This document shows, one piece after another, positions 13,001 to 23,654 of a stretch of DNA of 64,000 nucleotides. The notes below the pieces were generated by a model. The model searched no databases, had not been told where the DNA came from, and saw nothing but the letters and a program-made list of their open reading frames with translations. The position numbers and the translations under genes were made by a program. Source of the stretch: Anseranas semipalmata (taxonomy: Eukaryota > Chordata > Aves > Anseriformes > Anseranatidae); the NCBI GenBank assembly GCA_013399115.1, contig VXAA01006479.1:300651-364650 (forward strand). The letters are read 5' to 3'. The stretch's first letter is position 1. Each line of letters begins with the position of its first letter.

Positions 13001-15899
13001 GCTAGGTCTTCGCATTTCTCCTGATACCAATAAAAGAAAATGTTATGCAATTCCTACTACCAACACTTATGAGCACACTGACTAAAGTGGCTAAGGAAGA
13101 AAAGAAGAGTGAAGTTCTACCCAATCACTTCATTTTCTTATCTATCTGGGCTGAGAATCTAACATCGCAGAATCAAGTCTGAAAAGAACTTAAAAAAGCA
13201 TAGTAAACAACATAAACAAAGCAATCTTATTTTACCTATATTGTCTGTTCAGGCAAGTTTGAGCAGAGTTTACTGGGTGCCTAAGAGTTTCCTTCACAAG
13301 AATAACGAGGTCAAAGTGATCAGCCTGAGCAGAAGTGAAGCTAGTGACCTTTCTTGCTTTGCTTTGTAGTGATGGTCAAGGTCTTATTCCAGGTGCACAA
13401 ACTGTTGGCATCTGACAGTCATGAATTCCACCCTCTAGAAGCTCACGCTGTTGCAATGGGATGTGAAAAATTATCTTTTGCGTAGTGAGCAATGAGCCTT
13501 ACTGGAGACTTCTCAGAGGTGAGACCAGGGAGTCTGAGAAAAAGCAAAACAAAGTGCTACGGTGAAGTCTGCCAAGAGGATTGTGGTTATACTCTAGCTT
13601 GAATCTTGAGTAAGAAACATTCAAGAATTATTGGTTGTAAAATGATAGCATTGCAGACTAGTGTTTTTCTTATGTCTGAAGTAGTTTGCTTAGGAGAAAG
13701 AAACAGACTTGAAATTGTACATTAATTTGTATTAAGGCTGCTAGGAGAGGACTAACCATGAAATGTGTTAATATTCAAATTAAACTGCAAAGCAGACAGG
13801 TGTCTGTAATAAGGCATTGACAATCCCTATGAATATGGGGCTTATGTTTTTTGCAACAAGAAAGAGACTGGGCAGTGGAGAATTCATGAAACAAAACATC
13901 TCCAAGTGCACCTAAATATGAATTGTTAATAACACAGGCCTTAAGCAGTGCAACTTGAAGAAGCCTTGAACTATTCAGTGTGATGCATCCATTAAGATGC
14001 AGTCTGAGAACAGAGGTACCGCAAAATTCTCAGTTATGATGTCTTTTCTGTTCTTCAAGATGTAGTAAATATAAAAGCTACAACCAGGAGGTAGAGAAAA
14101 GGGGGAAAAGAAGAGGTAATTCTCACAGAAAATGTGATTGTTTCACATAGGATGCCACCAAAATGAAATTATTGGGGTTTGCAGGTACAGAACCATGAGA
14201 TTAACAACACAAGAGCAGGAGCTTGAGAACAACAAAGGAAAAATATTGCCTCAGGTGAGCTGGGATATAATGTCCTGACAGCTTGTGTGAAAGGGTAAGG
14301 AGCTGTGAGTAGAAGACAGGCTAAAGGGCTGCAGATGGAAAGCCCTTAGCAATACACAAGTTCAGGCACTGTGCAACACTTGGTTTTACAGATGGCAAGC
14401 TATGTGTATGAATTATTTCCAAGGGGCAGACTTTCATGGCTACAGTACCACTAAGGATATTAATTAGGTGAGATTCTAAGGTAGAAGAACACTTTCTTTT
14501 GGATAGCTGACAATAACCAGACCCTGAAGAAACACTAGCTCAACAACAGCTGATCTTTTTTATAGCTATATCAGCCAAACTAATAACCCCCCAAACTTTT
14601 TTCTGCCTATATGGCTTTTTTCTTCAATAGTATCACTTTGCATTGTATGCCAAAACCCAAGCTGGGGCAGAACTCAGTCACATCAATCTAAAACAGCTTC
14701 TCAGAGCACCTGCTGCTCAGGTCTGAGATATCCCTGAATTCTTGCAGCTGGTCCACTTGCAGATCATAGGTTTCTCCCAGGGCCCAAAGATAAGGATCCA
14801 GACTTGCTCAGATTATGTCTCTGTCCTCAGGTGCACAGGCAGAAGGTACATGTTGTCGGCTGTGGTACAGCCACAGCAGTGCTTTGGGCCACACCACAAT
14901 TCTGGTGCAGTCCAGGCCTGCCCACCTTTTTGATAGACACTCATTAGCATGAGAAACCTGGATTGAATTAACTGTTCATAGACCCCTTGCTGATAGGCAA
15001 GCTAGGCATGTGAAGTTGTGACATTGAGCAGAAAGGAATACAAAGGTAACATGGCCAAAGATGAAAGAAAAAGTGTAACAGAAAGCTTTGTTGCCACTCC
15101 TTGAGACAGAGACTTCTGCATTTTAGGGACTGCTTATGCATTGAGTTACTTGGTAAAAAGCATAAATGTTTGAGGGCCAGGGACAGAAACCAGGATAACT
15201 CCCCTCATCCTCAGTGCCTAGGGGTAGTTTGCAATTTGTGTCAATATTTTAATAAAAATGCTGTTGCACAATTGCTTGAATGGCTAACGCAGTCGCTCTG
15301 ATAGTTCAGGATTTCCAGCAAGAATTTCTTCTGACTGAGAAGCAATAAAAACAAAACCCTGCTTTCAGCTGCTCCAAGCATTCGCTGCAGCCTTCTGTAC
15401 CAGCGAGGGTGTTGTCAAAGCTAGCAGTTTTCTAGTGCCTTGTTCCATCCTGCGCCAGCCTGTATACACCAGGAGATGGTGTTAAGAAGATGTAACTCAG
15501 GGGTTAAGAGCATGCTGAAGGAGTCATACATATATTGTGTATATCCTCTGCTTTAGAGGAGCTCTAGCTCAGCTGAAGTGCTTCCAGCAGCAAGGGGAAG
15601 CAACCTGGCTTTCAGGATGCTTGCTGTTACTGGAGATGCTTGAGCCAGCCCAACCAGGGCTGAGTTTGAATCCTTCACCAAAACAAAGAGAAAACATCTC
15701 TCCTGTCCTGCTAGGTATTTCACGTGGCTTTATGCTACTAAACATGTCTCGCAGGAGAGAGAGGAGTGGCTGTGCACCCTGTTCTCTTTCTCAGCATCTC
15801 AAGAAGAGTTTGAAGTGAAGCAGTGTGCTAGAAACCCTTTCACATACCCCCTCTCACTTGAGCTGTGTCCAGAGGAGCACAAAATCTGTGCCTGCAACC

Positions 15900-17120
15900 A
15901 GATAGACTGCAGAAATGCTAACCAGGAATCATTGGTGGACAAAGGAAGGGCGACAGACATCATCTACCTGGACTTGAGCAAAGCCTTTGATATGGTCCCT
16001 CACCACAGTTCTTCTCTCTAAATTGGAGAGATATGGATTTGAAGGATGGACTGTTAGGTGGATTAAGAATTGGTTGGCTGGTCGCAGCCAAAGGGTTGTC
16101 GTCAATGGTTCTATGTCTGGGTGGAGGCCGGTCACAAGCGGTGTCCCTCAGGGGTCGGTCTTGGGACCAGTGCTCTTCAACATCTTTATCAACGACATAG
16201 ACGACAGAATCGAGTGCACCCTCAGCAAGTTTGCGGACGACACCAAGCTGAGCGGTGCAGTTGATACAATAGAGGGAAGGGATGCCATCCAGAGGGACCT
16301 GGACAGGCTGGAGAAGTGGGCCCAAGAGAACCTACTGAGGTTCAACAAGGCCAAGTGCAAGGTGATGCACTTGGGCTGGGGCAATCCCAGGTACTTATAC
16401 AGACTGGGAGAAGAAGAACTCGAGAGCAGCCCTGCGGAGAAGGACTTGGGGGTCCTGCTGGACGAGAAGCTGGACATGAGCCGGCAGTGCGCGCTTGCGG
16501 CCCGGAAGGCCAACTATGTCCTGGGCTGCATTAAAAAAGGGGTGGCCAGCAGGGAGAGGGAGGTGATTGTCCCCCTCTACTCTGCTCTGGTGAGACCCCA
16601 CCTGGAATACTGCGTGCAGGCCTGGGGCCCCCAGCACAAGAAGGATGTGGAGCTCTTGGAACGGGTCCAGAGGAGGGCCACTAAGATGATCAGAGGGCTG
16701 GAACACCTCTCCTATGAAGAAAGGTTGAGGGAACTGGGCTTGTTTAGCTTGGAGAAGAGAAGACTCCGGGGAGACCTCCTTGCAGCCTTCCAGTACCTGA
16801 AGGGAACGTATAAACAGGAGGGGGAACGCCTGTTTACACGTGTTGATAGTGATAGGACAAGGGGGAATGGTTTCAAACTAAGACAGGGGAGATTTAGGTT
16901 GGTTATTAGGAGGAATTTTTTCACTCAGAGGGTGGTGAGGCACTGGAACAGGTTGCCCAGAGAGGTTGTGGATGCCCCATCCCTGGAGGCATTCAAGGCC
17001 AGGCTGGATGTGGCGCTGGGCAGCCTGCTCTAGTGGTTGGCAACCCTGCCCAGAGCAGGGGGGTTGAAACTAGATGATCTTTAAGGTCCTTTTCAACCCA
17101 TGCCATTCTATGATTCTATG
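15900..17120 (+). mobile_element. CR1 LINE, 5'-truncated, with long open RT frame
   Basis: A non-LTR retrotransposon copy. The RT palm region begins near [19 protein letters not shown], continues through [20 protein letters not shown] and the catalytic FADD motif ([10 protein letters not shown]), and ends at the usual C terminus [13 protein letters not shown] with stop at 17033. The 3' UTR ends in two ATTCTATG copies (17105-17120). One extra base near 16005-16020 shifts the frame between the first block and the 348-codon open frame at 15987-17033. It is 5'-truncated, so it cannot mobilise itself. The 5' border is approximate. It lies about 640 bases before the KCNV2 start codon. Confidence 0.93.
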
Positions 17121-17319
17121 AAAAGGGATGATTTTTATTTGCTCACCTTTGGAAAAAATTTTAAGACCTATGGTAATGAATCCCTACAAAATATCTGCTT
17201 ATTAATTATTCATTATTTTCATTAAGGAAAATGAAGACATGCTATACTGATGTAGATGAAAGAAATCTGTAATGTTCCCTCTCTCTCTTCTCTCTGCTCC
17301 TCATGCATTTTCATTTCCA

Positions 17320-17450
17320 GATTATTCTTAATCCCTATATACTCCAATTAGGGAAATGTATGTTTTTTTATTAGCAATAAAACTTTAGCTTTTTTCCCCC
17401 TTACTGGTTTTTCATAGATTTATGGATCCATAATCATTCACGTCACAGCC
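17320..17450 (+). promoter_or_regulatory. Possible KCNV2 promoter-proximal sites (CRX-like and CRE-like)
   Basis: A TTAATCC match to the CRX/OTX homeobox consensus lies at 17328-17334 and a TTCACGTCAC CRE-like site at 17438-17447, about 430 and 320 bases before the start codon. KCNV2 is a photoreceptor gene in other vertebrates, so CRX control is plausible. Short motifs like these occur often by chance, so this is only a suggestion. No convincing TATA box was identified. Confidence 0.25.
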
Positions 17451-17761
17451 TGAGGGACATGAGGCTGGAACAGGATAATAGCCCTTAAATCCCCTCCTCT
17501 AAGCACTCAGATCTTCCCTGTCAGCAAGATTAAAACGGTCAACAGCAGTCTTCATGTGTCTACATCCCACACTGAGCTTTCACAGCAACTGGAGTGGTGA
17601 CTGGCAGCAGGAAAAATGCAGAACTGCCACTGTGCTTGATACCACTGAGGTAAAGAGAGAAGAAAGCAGGACTAAGAATCCTTTCTTAGTGCCAGAAAGG
17701 ATTGGTGCTAATTTCTCAACCAGGTGAATGCAAAGAAGGGAGAAGAGCAAGAAAAAATAAT

Positions 17762-19201
17762 ATGTTGCAGTTTAACATGAGGAGGCAATTTCCTTTCCTT
17801 AAACCTAAAGGAAGAGAGAGTGAAGTACCAAATGTCCTCCCACAGCCCGACAAGGGGAAGGATAATGAAGGCATGTGTTTAGACAAGCAGAGTGGCTTTT
17901 CTGCTACTGCTCCACTGAGCTCCCAGCCCCTGCTGCTCCTCGGACCGGAGGGGAATTACAACTACTACGTGGACGATGAAGATGAGGAAGAAGAAGAAAA
18001 AGAACAAGGAAAATGGCCAACTGGAGACTCATTTGAGGGAGAAAACAAGCTCCCACCATCCTTTCCTTGCTCCCCTGCCCTTTCCTCTGGAGCCCCGGCA
18101 AAGGCTTCCACTTCATCCGTGCTGAACATTAACGTCGGTGGCCAAAGTTATCGCCTCACGTACCAGGCAGTGGCCATCTATCCCAAGACCCGCCTGGGCC
18201 GCCTGGCCACTTCCACCGACCGTCGCTGCCAGCTGGGCCTGTGCGATGACTATGCCGCCCAGGTAGACGAGTATTTCTTTGACCGTGACCCAGCTGTCTT
18301 CCAGCTGGTGTACAATTTCTACGCCTCGGGGGTGCTGCGTGTGAGGGATGAGCTGTGCCCGCGCAGCTTCCTGGAGGAGCTGAGCTACTGGGGCGTGCGG
18401 CTCAAGTACACACCCCGCTGCTGCCGCATCTGCTTCGAGGAGCGCCGCGACGAGCTGAGCGAGCAGCTGAAGGTCCAGCGCGAGCTGCGATCCCAGGCAG
18501 AGGCTCAGGAGAACGAGCAGCTTTTCCACCACATGCGCTACTATGGGCCCCAGCGCTGGCGCCTCTGGAACCTCATGGAGAAGCCCTTCTCCTCTGTCAC
18601 CGCCAAGGTGATGGCGGTGGCCTCCAGCTTCTTTGTGCTCATCTCTGTGGTGGCCCTGGCACTCAACACAGTGGAAGAGATGCAGCAGGTAGACCGGAAG
18701 AGTGGGGAGAGTCGGCCAGTCCTGGAGCACATCGAGACCCTGTGCATCGCGTTCTTCACACTGGAGTACCTGCTGCGCTTGGTCTCTACCCCAGACCTGC
18801 GTCGCTTTGCCAGCAGCGCACTCAATGCTGTAGACCTCATTGCCATCCTGCCCCTCTACCTGCAGCTGCTGCTTGAATGCTTCGCAGATGATGACCAGCC
18901 CCGAGGCCGGGGCTCCCAGCACGAGCACGATATCGAGAAGGTGGGACGGGTGGGCAAGGTTGGACAAGTGCTTCGCATCATGCGCCTCATGCGCATCTTC
19001 CGCATCCTCAAGCTGGCCCGCCACTCCACAGGGCTGCGTGCCTTTGGCTTTACCTTGCGCCAGTGCTACCAGCAGGTGGGCTGCCTTTTGCTCTTCATTG
19101 CCATGGGCATCTTCGCCTTCTCTGCCATGGTCTACACAGTGGAGCATGATGTCTCCAGCACCAACTTCACCAGCATCCCCCATGCTTGGTGGTGGGCTGC
19201 C
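17762..19201 (+). CDS. KCNV2: KCNV2 coding exon 1
   Basis: This exon encodes residues 1-480: the variable acidic N terminus, T1 domain, S1-S5 and pore helix. It ends in phase 0 after the codons for WWWAA, directly before a GTAAGT donor at 19202. The open frame extends upstream of 17762 without an in-frame ATG and continues past the donor to a stop at about 19331, so the donor, not the open frame, defines the end. The exon is much more GC-rich than its surroundings. Most of the divergence from mammals is in the first 119 residues. Confidence 0.96.
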
Positions 19202-22200
19202 GTAAGTAAACACACCTCACCTTGCTGGATAGCCAGAGACCCTCACCTCCCTCTCCACCCTTCCCTTACCCTCCTCTCCCCTCCCTTGCTGGAGCTGCTG
19301 ACAGTCTTGAAAACAGAAGGCCCAGATCAGTGAACATCTGCTCTGAATTCTGAGCTTACAGGACATATGCACTCACTCACGCACACATACGCATGCACTC
19401 ATTCACCTCTGTTGTAAGCTTTAATCAAGGCTTACTCAGGCAGATTGTGTTGAAATTCCCATCTGACCAAATGCAGGCAGCACTTGCCCTTTAAAGAAGA
19501 AGTGGGCAAAGAGAGAGCAAAGAAAAGCATTTCCCCATTAAATCCCATTGTCAGTGTTGCCAAAACAATCAAACAAAAAAAGCATGTATCAGGCTATCTG
19601 GTTGCAGGTGGACATGGGATTTTCATTCTTCTTGTTCTTTTTGAAGATCTACTGTGACCCATCACACAACAGCAAGAAGATAAGACATGGTTTATGTACT
19701 ATTCACTGTACTCTGGACAGTCAAACTTGTAAAGTCCAAACTTTCCCAGAGCTCTGGCCATTAAAATTCATTGGGATCAAGGGTTGCTTTACACGAGAGG
19801 TTGCATTTGCTCCTTAGGTGGCATTTCCAGGATGCATGTCTGCACATGTGCACACACAAAATATTAGTGGTTATTTATACTGTGCCAGAATTGCAGATAA
19901 ATAAATACAAAAATAAGCAGAATGGCTCAGGGGGATGATAATGGGATAGACTGCCTTCTACATCTAGGTCACTGGTTTGAATCCCACATCAGTCAGTAGT
20001 GAGGGGTGGTTAATGGCCGGTTAACGTCACCTTGAATCTTTTCTTGCAGCTTCTGCCAGAAAGAGTGTGATTTTAGTCCCTTCCTAAGCAACTGGAGTGT
20101 GGGTAATTGGCTGAGTTTCAGCTGACAAGACTCAGAAAGGAAGGTAGAATGACCTGATTTCTAGAGACTGCCATGAGGGTAGTGTGTTAAGGCATTTGGG
20201 CACATCTCCTTGAGGTCTAAACTATCACTGACCTGTACTACAGTGCGTTATGTGGAGGGATGTTTTTGAGGCAGTGTTTTCCAGGTTGATCACATCTTGC
20301 AGGGGCATGAAGATTTAGCCAGGAAAGCAGAACTGTGAGAGTTTAAAGTCCTCCACCTTGCTTAAATGCCTCCTGGCTCTGGCAATGTCCTGGCAGAATG
20401 GTTCAGCATCCCAAACTCAGACTTCACCTCAGAAGCATTAGCAATCAAGAATGGCCACAAATTCACTTACAGTAGGATGAACATTTTTTTCTCAGACTAT
20501 TGGATTATCAGAATGATAGTTATATCCTTCAAGGTGAGCTGCAAATACAAAAGAAACACCTCTGGGTTTATCAGGACTAGCAGACAATGGAGGCTGGGAG
20601 AGGGAGCCGCAGGCTGTAAGTAGATGCTTAGCAGATAATCTTCATGCTATGAAGATTATGAAAAACTATTATGAGAAACTATGGCAGTTTCCCAATTATC
20701 ATCTATACAATAATGTTTTGGCAGGGAGAGGGGGGTGGTTTTGTCATGGGTGCTGGGGAGAGGAGGAAGCTGATCCTTCCCTGTACTGCAGCCAGCAGCA
20801 TCAAGGAGCTGGAAAACAAGAGCTTTGTCACACTGCAGCAGCTGTGTATGTCTACAGCAGCCTGAATCAAGTCAGAAGGGAGCTAGGTGTGTCTTGGCTG
20901 CCCATTGCTCTAAGACTTGTTCTAGTCTGTCATCACTTGCAGGGTACATATATTTCCTTTCATAGCTACTGATGCTGGCCTCCATAACCCACTAGTAAGG
21001 CAGGGCTCTGGGGGCACCTCTGACCCCTGGACCTGGCTATGTCCCCATCACTTCACAGGGAGGGAACCCAAGGCAAATGGACTGGAAATAATTCAGAAGA
21101 CCTCCTCATTCTGGATGATCAGCACAGCATGGGACCCACAGGACAGCAACCCCAACCTATCCAAGAATGGTTCTTCTGTCCAGCATCTGGAGAGGTCCTG
21201 GTCAACATCTCTGTTTCAGCAGTGGCTGGTGAAATGTGGTGGTTTCCCATGTGTTTGTAGTGATTTTCTGAACGTGCAGGATACATGCAAAAATCGTAAG
21301 GGATCACTCCTGCAAGTTGGCAACACCTTGATTATTTAGATACTCCTCTGAAACCCTATAGTTATGACTATATAAGAAAGGCCTATTTAGCTGAGCAAGC
21401 GTATCCAAAAGATGTGCTGGAGCACACATACTACAACTCTATGGCATAAAGCTCTTTAAAGCCTATTCATTCTGTAAGAGTAAAAATTAAGATATCCAGA
21501 TCGCTCAGATTTCATCAAAATCCAACAGTGTCCACAGTCTGACCCACACGAGAGAACAAGTATCCCTCCCAAACTGTCACAGTGATGCAGAAGACAGTGC
21601 CAGTGGAACAGAACCTTATCACAGGATAATGGTTTTGTCCTGGCTGGTAGAGATAAACATCTTGCCTTCATCTCAGTATTTATTTTTGGAGATATTTATC
21701 CTGTATTATCATTCAAATCCAGTGACTTAATTTCCATTAAACCAAATGACTAATCCTTTTTATTCCACAGGAAGCACCAGGTGCATCCTACAAATATGCT
21801 TATCCAGTGCTGTCTCATGTGCCCGAGTGCTTTCTTTATTTGAAATAACATTTTATTTAGCATGTTAGAGGATGGCAGGCTGCACACCATGACCTTCCAC
21901 AGACTTATTTCAATGCTAAAGCCACAAGGGCATTACAGTGAAGCTCCTTCTGCCTGTGGTGTATTTCTGTGGAAGTTTTATATTACCATTTTGCAGATAC
22001 ACATAGTCTCTTCAGTTACCGTGAAAATAAATAAATAAATAAAATTTATTGGCTGAAAAAGATCCCTTGCACAGGAATAATACAAGGAAATGCTAGATTG
22101 CAGAAGCCTGCAAGTTTTACCTGCTAGAGAAAAATAAGTTTTGTTGACTGAATGTAAACATTATAAACAGTCAAGATGTGTAGAGTGGAAGAATATAACA

Positions 22201-23567
22201 GGAGTTATGTCATGCTGACTGGGAGTATATCATTCATTTGTAACATCCCCATAAGCAAACACCCAGGAATTTTTAAAACTATATTTTACAAAGAAAGTGT
22301 TTCAGTACTTGGTATAGTACAGGGGTCATATAAAACAAAGCTCATTCATGCATGCATAGTCTAAAAAGAGAAAAAAAATCTTGAAGGCTCAGAAAAAAAA
22401 CCCTTTATGAACTATGTAAACAATGTGATGGCAAAATTGACAGGTTCACGTAAAGTGAGAATAAGAAATACCATCACTCACATACACACAAAAATATTTT
22501 CAGCAACCCCCAAACGCTTCTTCAAAGGGAAATTCAGCAAAAGTTTCCTAGTACCTGCAAGCATATACTGCAAGCAAAGATTTCTAGACAACCAAGAAAG
22601 ATATCTGTTTTTTCCATAGCTTCTTGTAGATATGTAACTATTAAAGGCAATTTTATTGAGAAACTTCAGACTTCTGGGTCACTTCTTCCAACAGTGCAAA
22701 TACTATAAGAATATATTTCACAATTAGCTGAAGCTTTTCATGTGTTTTTCAATGGTACCTAACATACATATATGTATGACAAACAAAGGTAATACTCAAA
22801 ATATAACCCACACAATACGTCCCAAAATACCAGCTTTTAAAAGCACATTGGATTTAGACACAGAGGACATCTGCTCCCAGTGACACGACAAGGGAACAGG
22901 GCTGCCGTTGTCACTGGATTTGTGCTGCCATCTCTATCTGCTCTCCACAGCTGAGCAAATCCACCCTCTGGACATGCTGGTGGGGAAACCATTTGGAAAT
23001 TTCCTCTGCAGGACAAAGCTTTTAAAAATCTTCCTGACTGGTGCCTGACTGCACTGTTGTCTTTCTTTATTGCAGGAGAGGGATTTTTTTTTTTTTAAGT
23101 GGGGATTTTTACATAAAATGAACGGTACCTAAAAAAGCCAGTAGAGAGTATTTCAGATTTGTGATGCAAAGTGCAAGAATGTTAACTTCAGAATTGACCC
23201 TGATCTCTGAGCAAATCTAGAAAGATTACGAGGACATAACTGCTTGTACATCTCTTCCCAGCTAATAAGCTGAATGTTGATTTGCCTGTAGGTCAGCATC
23301 TCTACGGTGGGATATGGAGACATGTGTCCAGAAACTCACCTCGGCCGCCTGTTTGCATTCCTCTGCATCGCGTTTGGTATAATCCTGAATGGCATGCCCA
23401 TCTCCATACTCTACAACAAATTCTCAGACTATTACAGCAAGCTGAAGGCCTACGAGTACACCGCTCTCAAGAAAGAAAGGGGCAAGGTGGACTTCACACG
23501 GCGAGCCATGAAGAAAATATCTGAATGCTGCGGAGAAAGTGCAGCCCGCCCTTTGGCACAACACTGA
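17762..23567 (+). CDS. KCNV2: Kv8.2 potassium channel modifier subunit (KCNV2), two coding exons
   Basis: Join of 17762-19201 and 23292-23567, giving 571 residues plus stop; human KCNV2 is about 545. Kv8.2 is an electrically silent Kv alpha subunit that co-assembles with Kv2 channels in the plasma membrane and shifts their gating, notably in photoreceptors (established for mammals). Visible here: an N-terminal GNYNYYV motif (about residues 64-70) followed by an acidic run; a T1 tetramerisation domain from about residue 120 ([11 protein letters not shown]); S1-S3 hydrophobic segments; S4 with regularly spaced arginines from about 404 ([14 protein letters not shown]); pore helix WWWAAV; selectivity filter TVGYGD at 485-490; and S6 with GMPIS at about 514-518, which lacks the second proline of the PxP bend of conducting Kv channels, as in silent subunits. 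ATG 17762 is the first in-frame ATG, with A at -3; the next is 17777. Near-identity to known Kv8.2 makes the call firm. The exact start is less sure. Confidence 0.97.
19202..23291 (+). other. KCNV2: KCNV2 intron 1
   Basis: A GT-AG phase 0 intron of about 4.1 kb. I see no coding exon inside. It contains a tRNA-like A-box/B-box pair near 19.92-19.98 kb, a short AAAT microsatellite near 22.03 kb, and a moderately GC-richer stretch near 22.86-23.0 kb with no clear identity. The rest is unique AT-rich sequence. Confidence 0.9.
19915..20000 (+). repeat. tRNA-like (Pol III A-box/B-box) sequence, possible old SINE
   Basis: TGGCTCAGGGGG at 19923-19934 fits the A-box consensus apart from one pyrimidine position. 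GGTTTGAATCC at 19974-19984 differs from the B-box consensus at one position. Their spacing of about 40 bases is normal for tRNA-type promoters. I could not fold a full cloverleaf, so a tRNA-derived SINE or decayed tRNA pseudogene is likelier than a working tRNA. It lies in the KCNV2 intron. Confidence 0.4.
23292..23567 (+). CDS. KCNV2: KCNV2 coding exon 2
   Basis: This exon follows a TGTAG acceptor and starts with the codons [11 protein letters not shown], so the intron sits immediately before the selectivity filter, the same place as in mammals. It encodes residues 481-571: the filter, the S5-S6 linker, S6 ([21 protein letters not shown]) and a short C terminus ending PLAQH, then TGA. The C-terminal dozen residues differ from mammals while everything before is nearly invariant. 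Confidence 0.96.
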   Translation, partial: VSISTVGYGDMCPETHLGRLFAFLCIAFGIILNGMPISILYNKFSDYYSKLKAYEYTALKKERGKVDFTRRAMKKISECCGESAARPLAQH

Positions 23568-23654
23568 TATGAGCAATGCCTTGGATGTTAGGCTGGGACA
23601 GGGAAGCCGAATGAAAAGAAGAAAAATGGATCAGCCAAGCTAACTGGAAATAAA
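23568..23654 (+). promoter_or_regulatory. KCNV2: KCNV2 proximal 3' UTR with AATAAA polyadenylation signal
   Basis: The first AATAAA after the KCNV2 stop is at 23649-23654, 82 bases downstream. An ATTAAA further on (about 23977) could serve a longer 3' UTR. Which one is used cannot be decided from sequence alone. Confidence 0.5.

Larger units (their letters stand above)
1..15899. other. Intergenic region upstream of KCNV2
   Basis: I found no recognisable coding exon on either strand. Open frames here are short, lack family resemblance, and often rest on simple repeats. By conserved synteny the 3' end of VLDLR would be expected to the left, but none of it is visible in this window. Besides the repeats listed separately there is an A-run at about 7617-7634 and a CA/TG-rich patch near 7320-7350. 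Confidence 0.7.

Noticed and set aside
16148..16706. Antisense open frames within the CR1
   Set aside because: Shadows of the RT reading frame.
17702..17761. Extension of KCNV2 by 20 codons upstream
   Set aside because: The extension begins with TTG, not ATG. The first in-frame ATG is 17762.
18113..19213. 366-codon open frame on the - strand
   Set aside because: It is antisense to KCNV2 exon 1. The GC-rich, codon-biased exon leaves the opposite frame open. No family resemblance.
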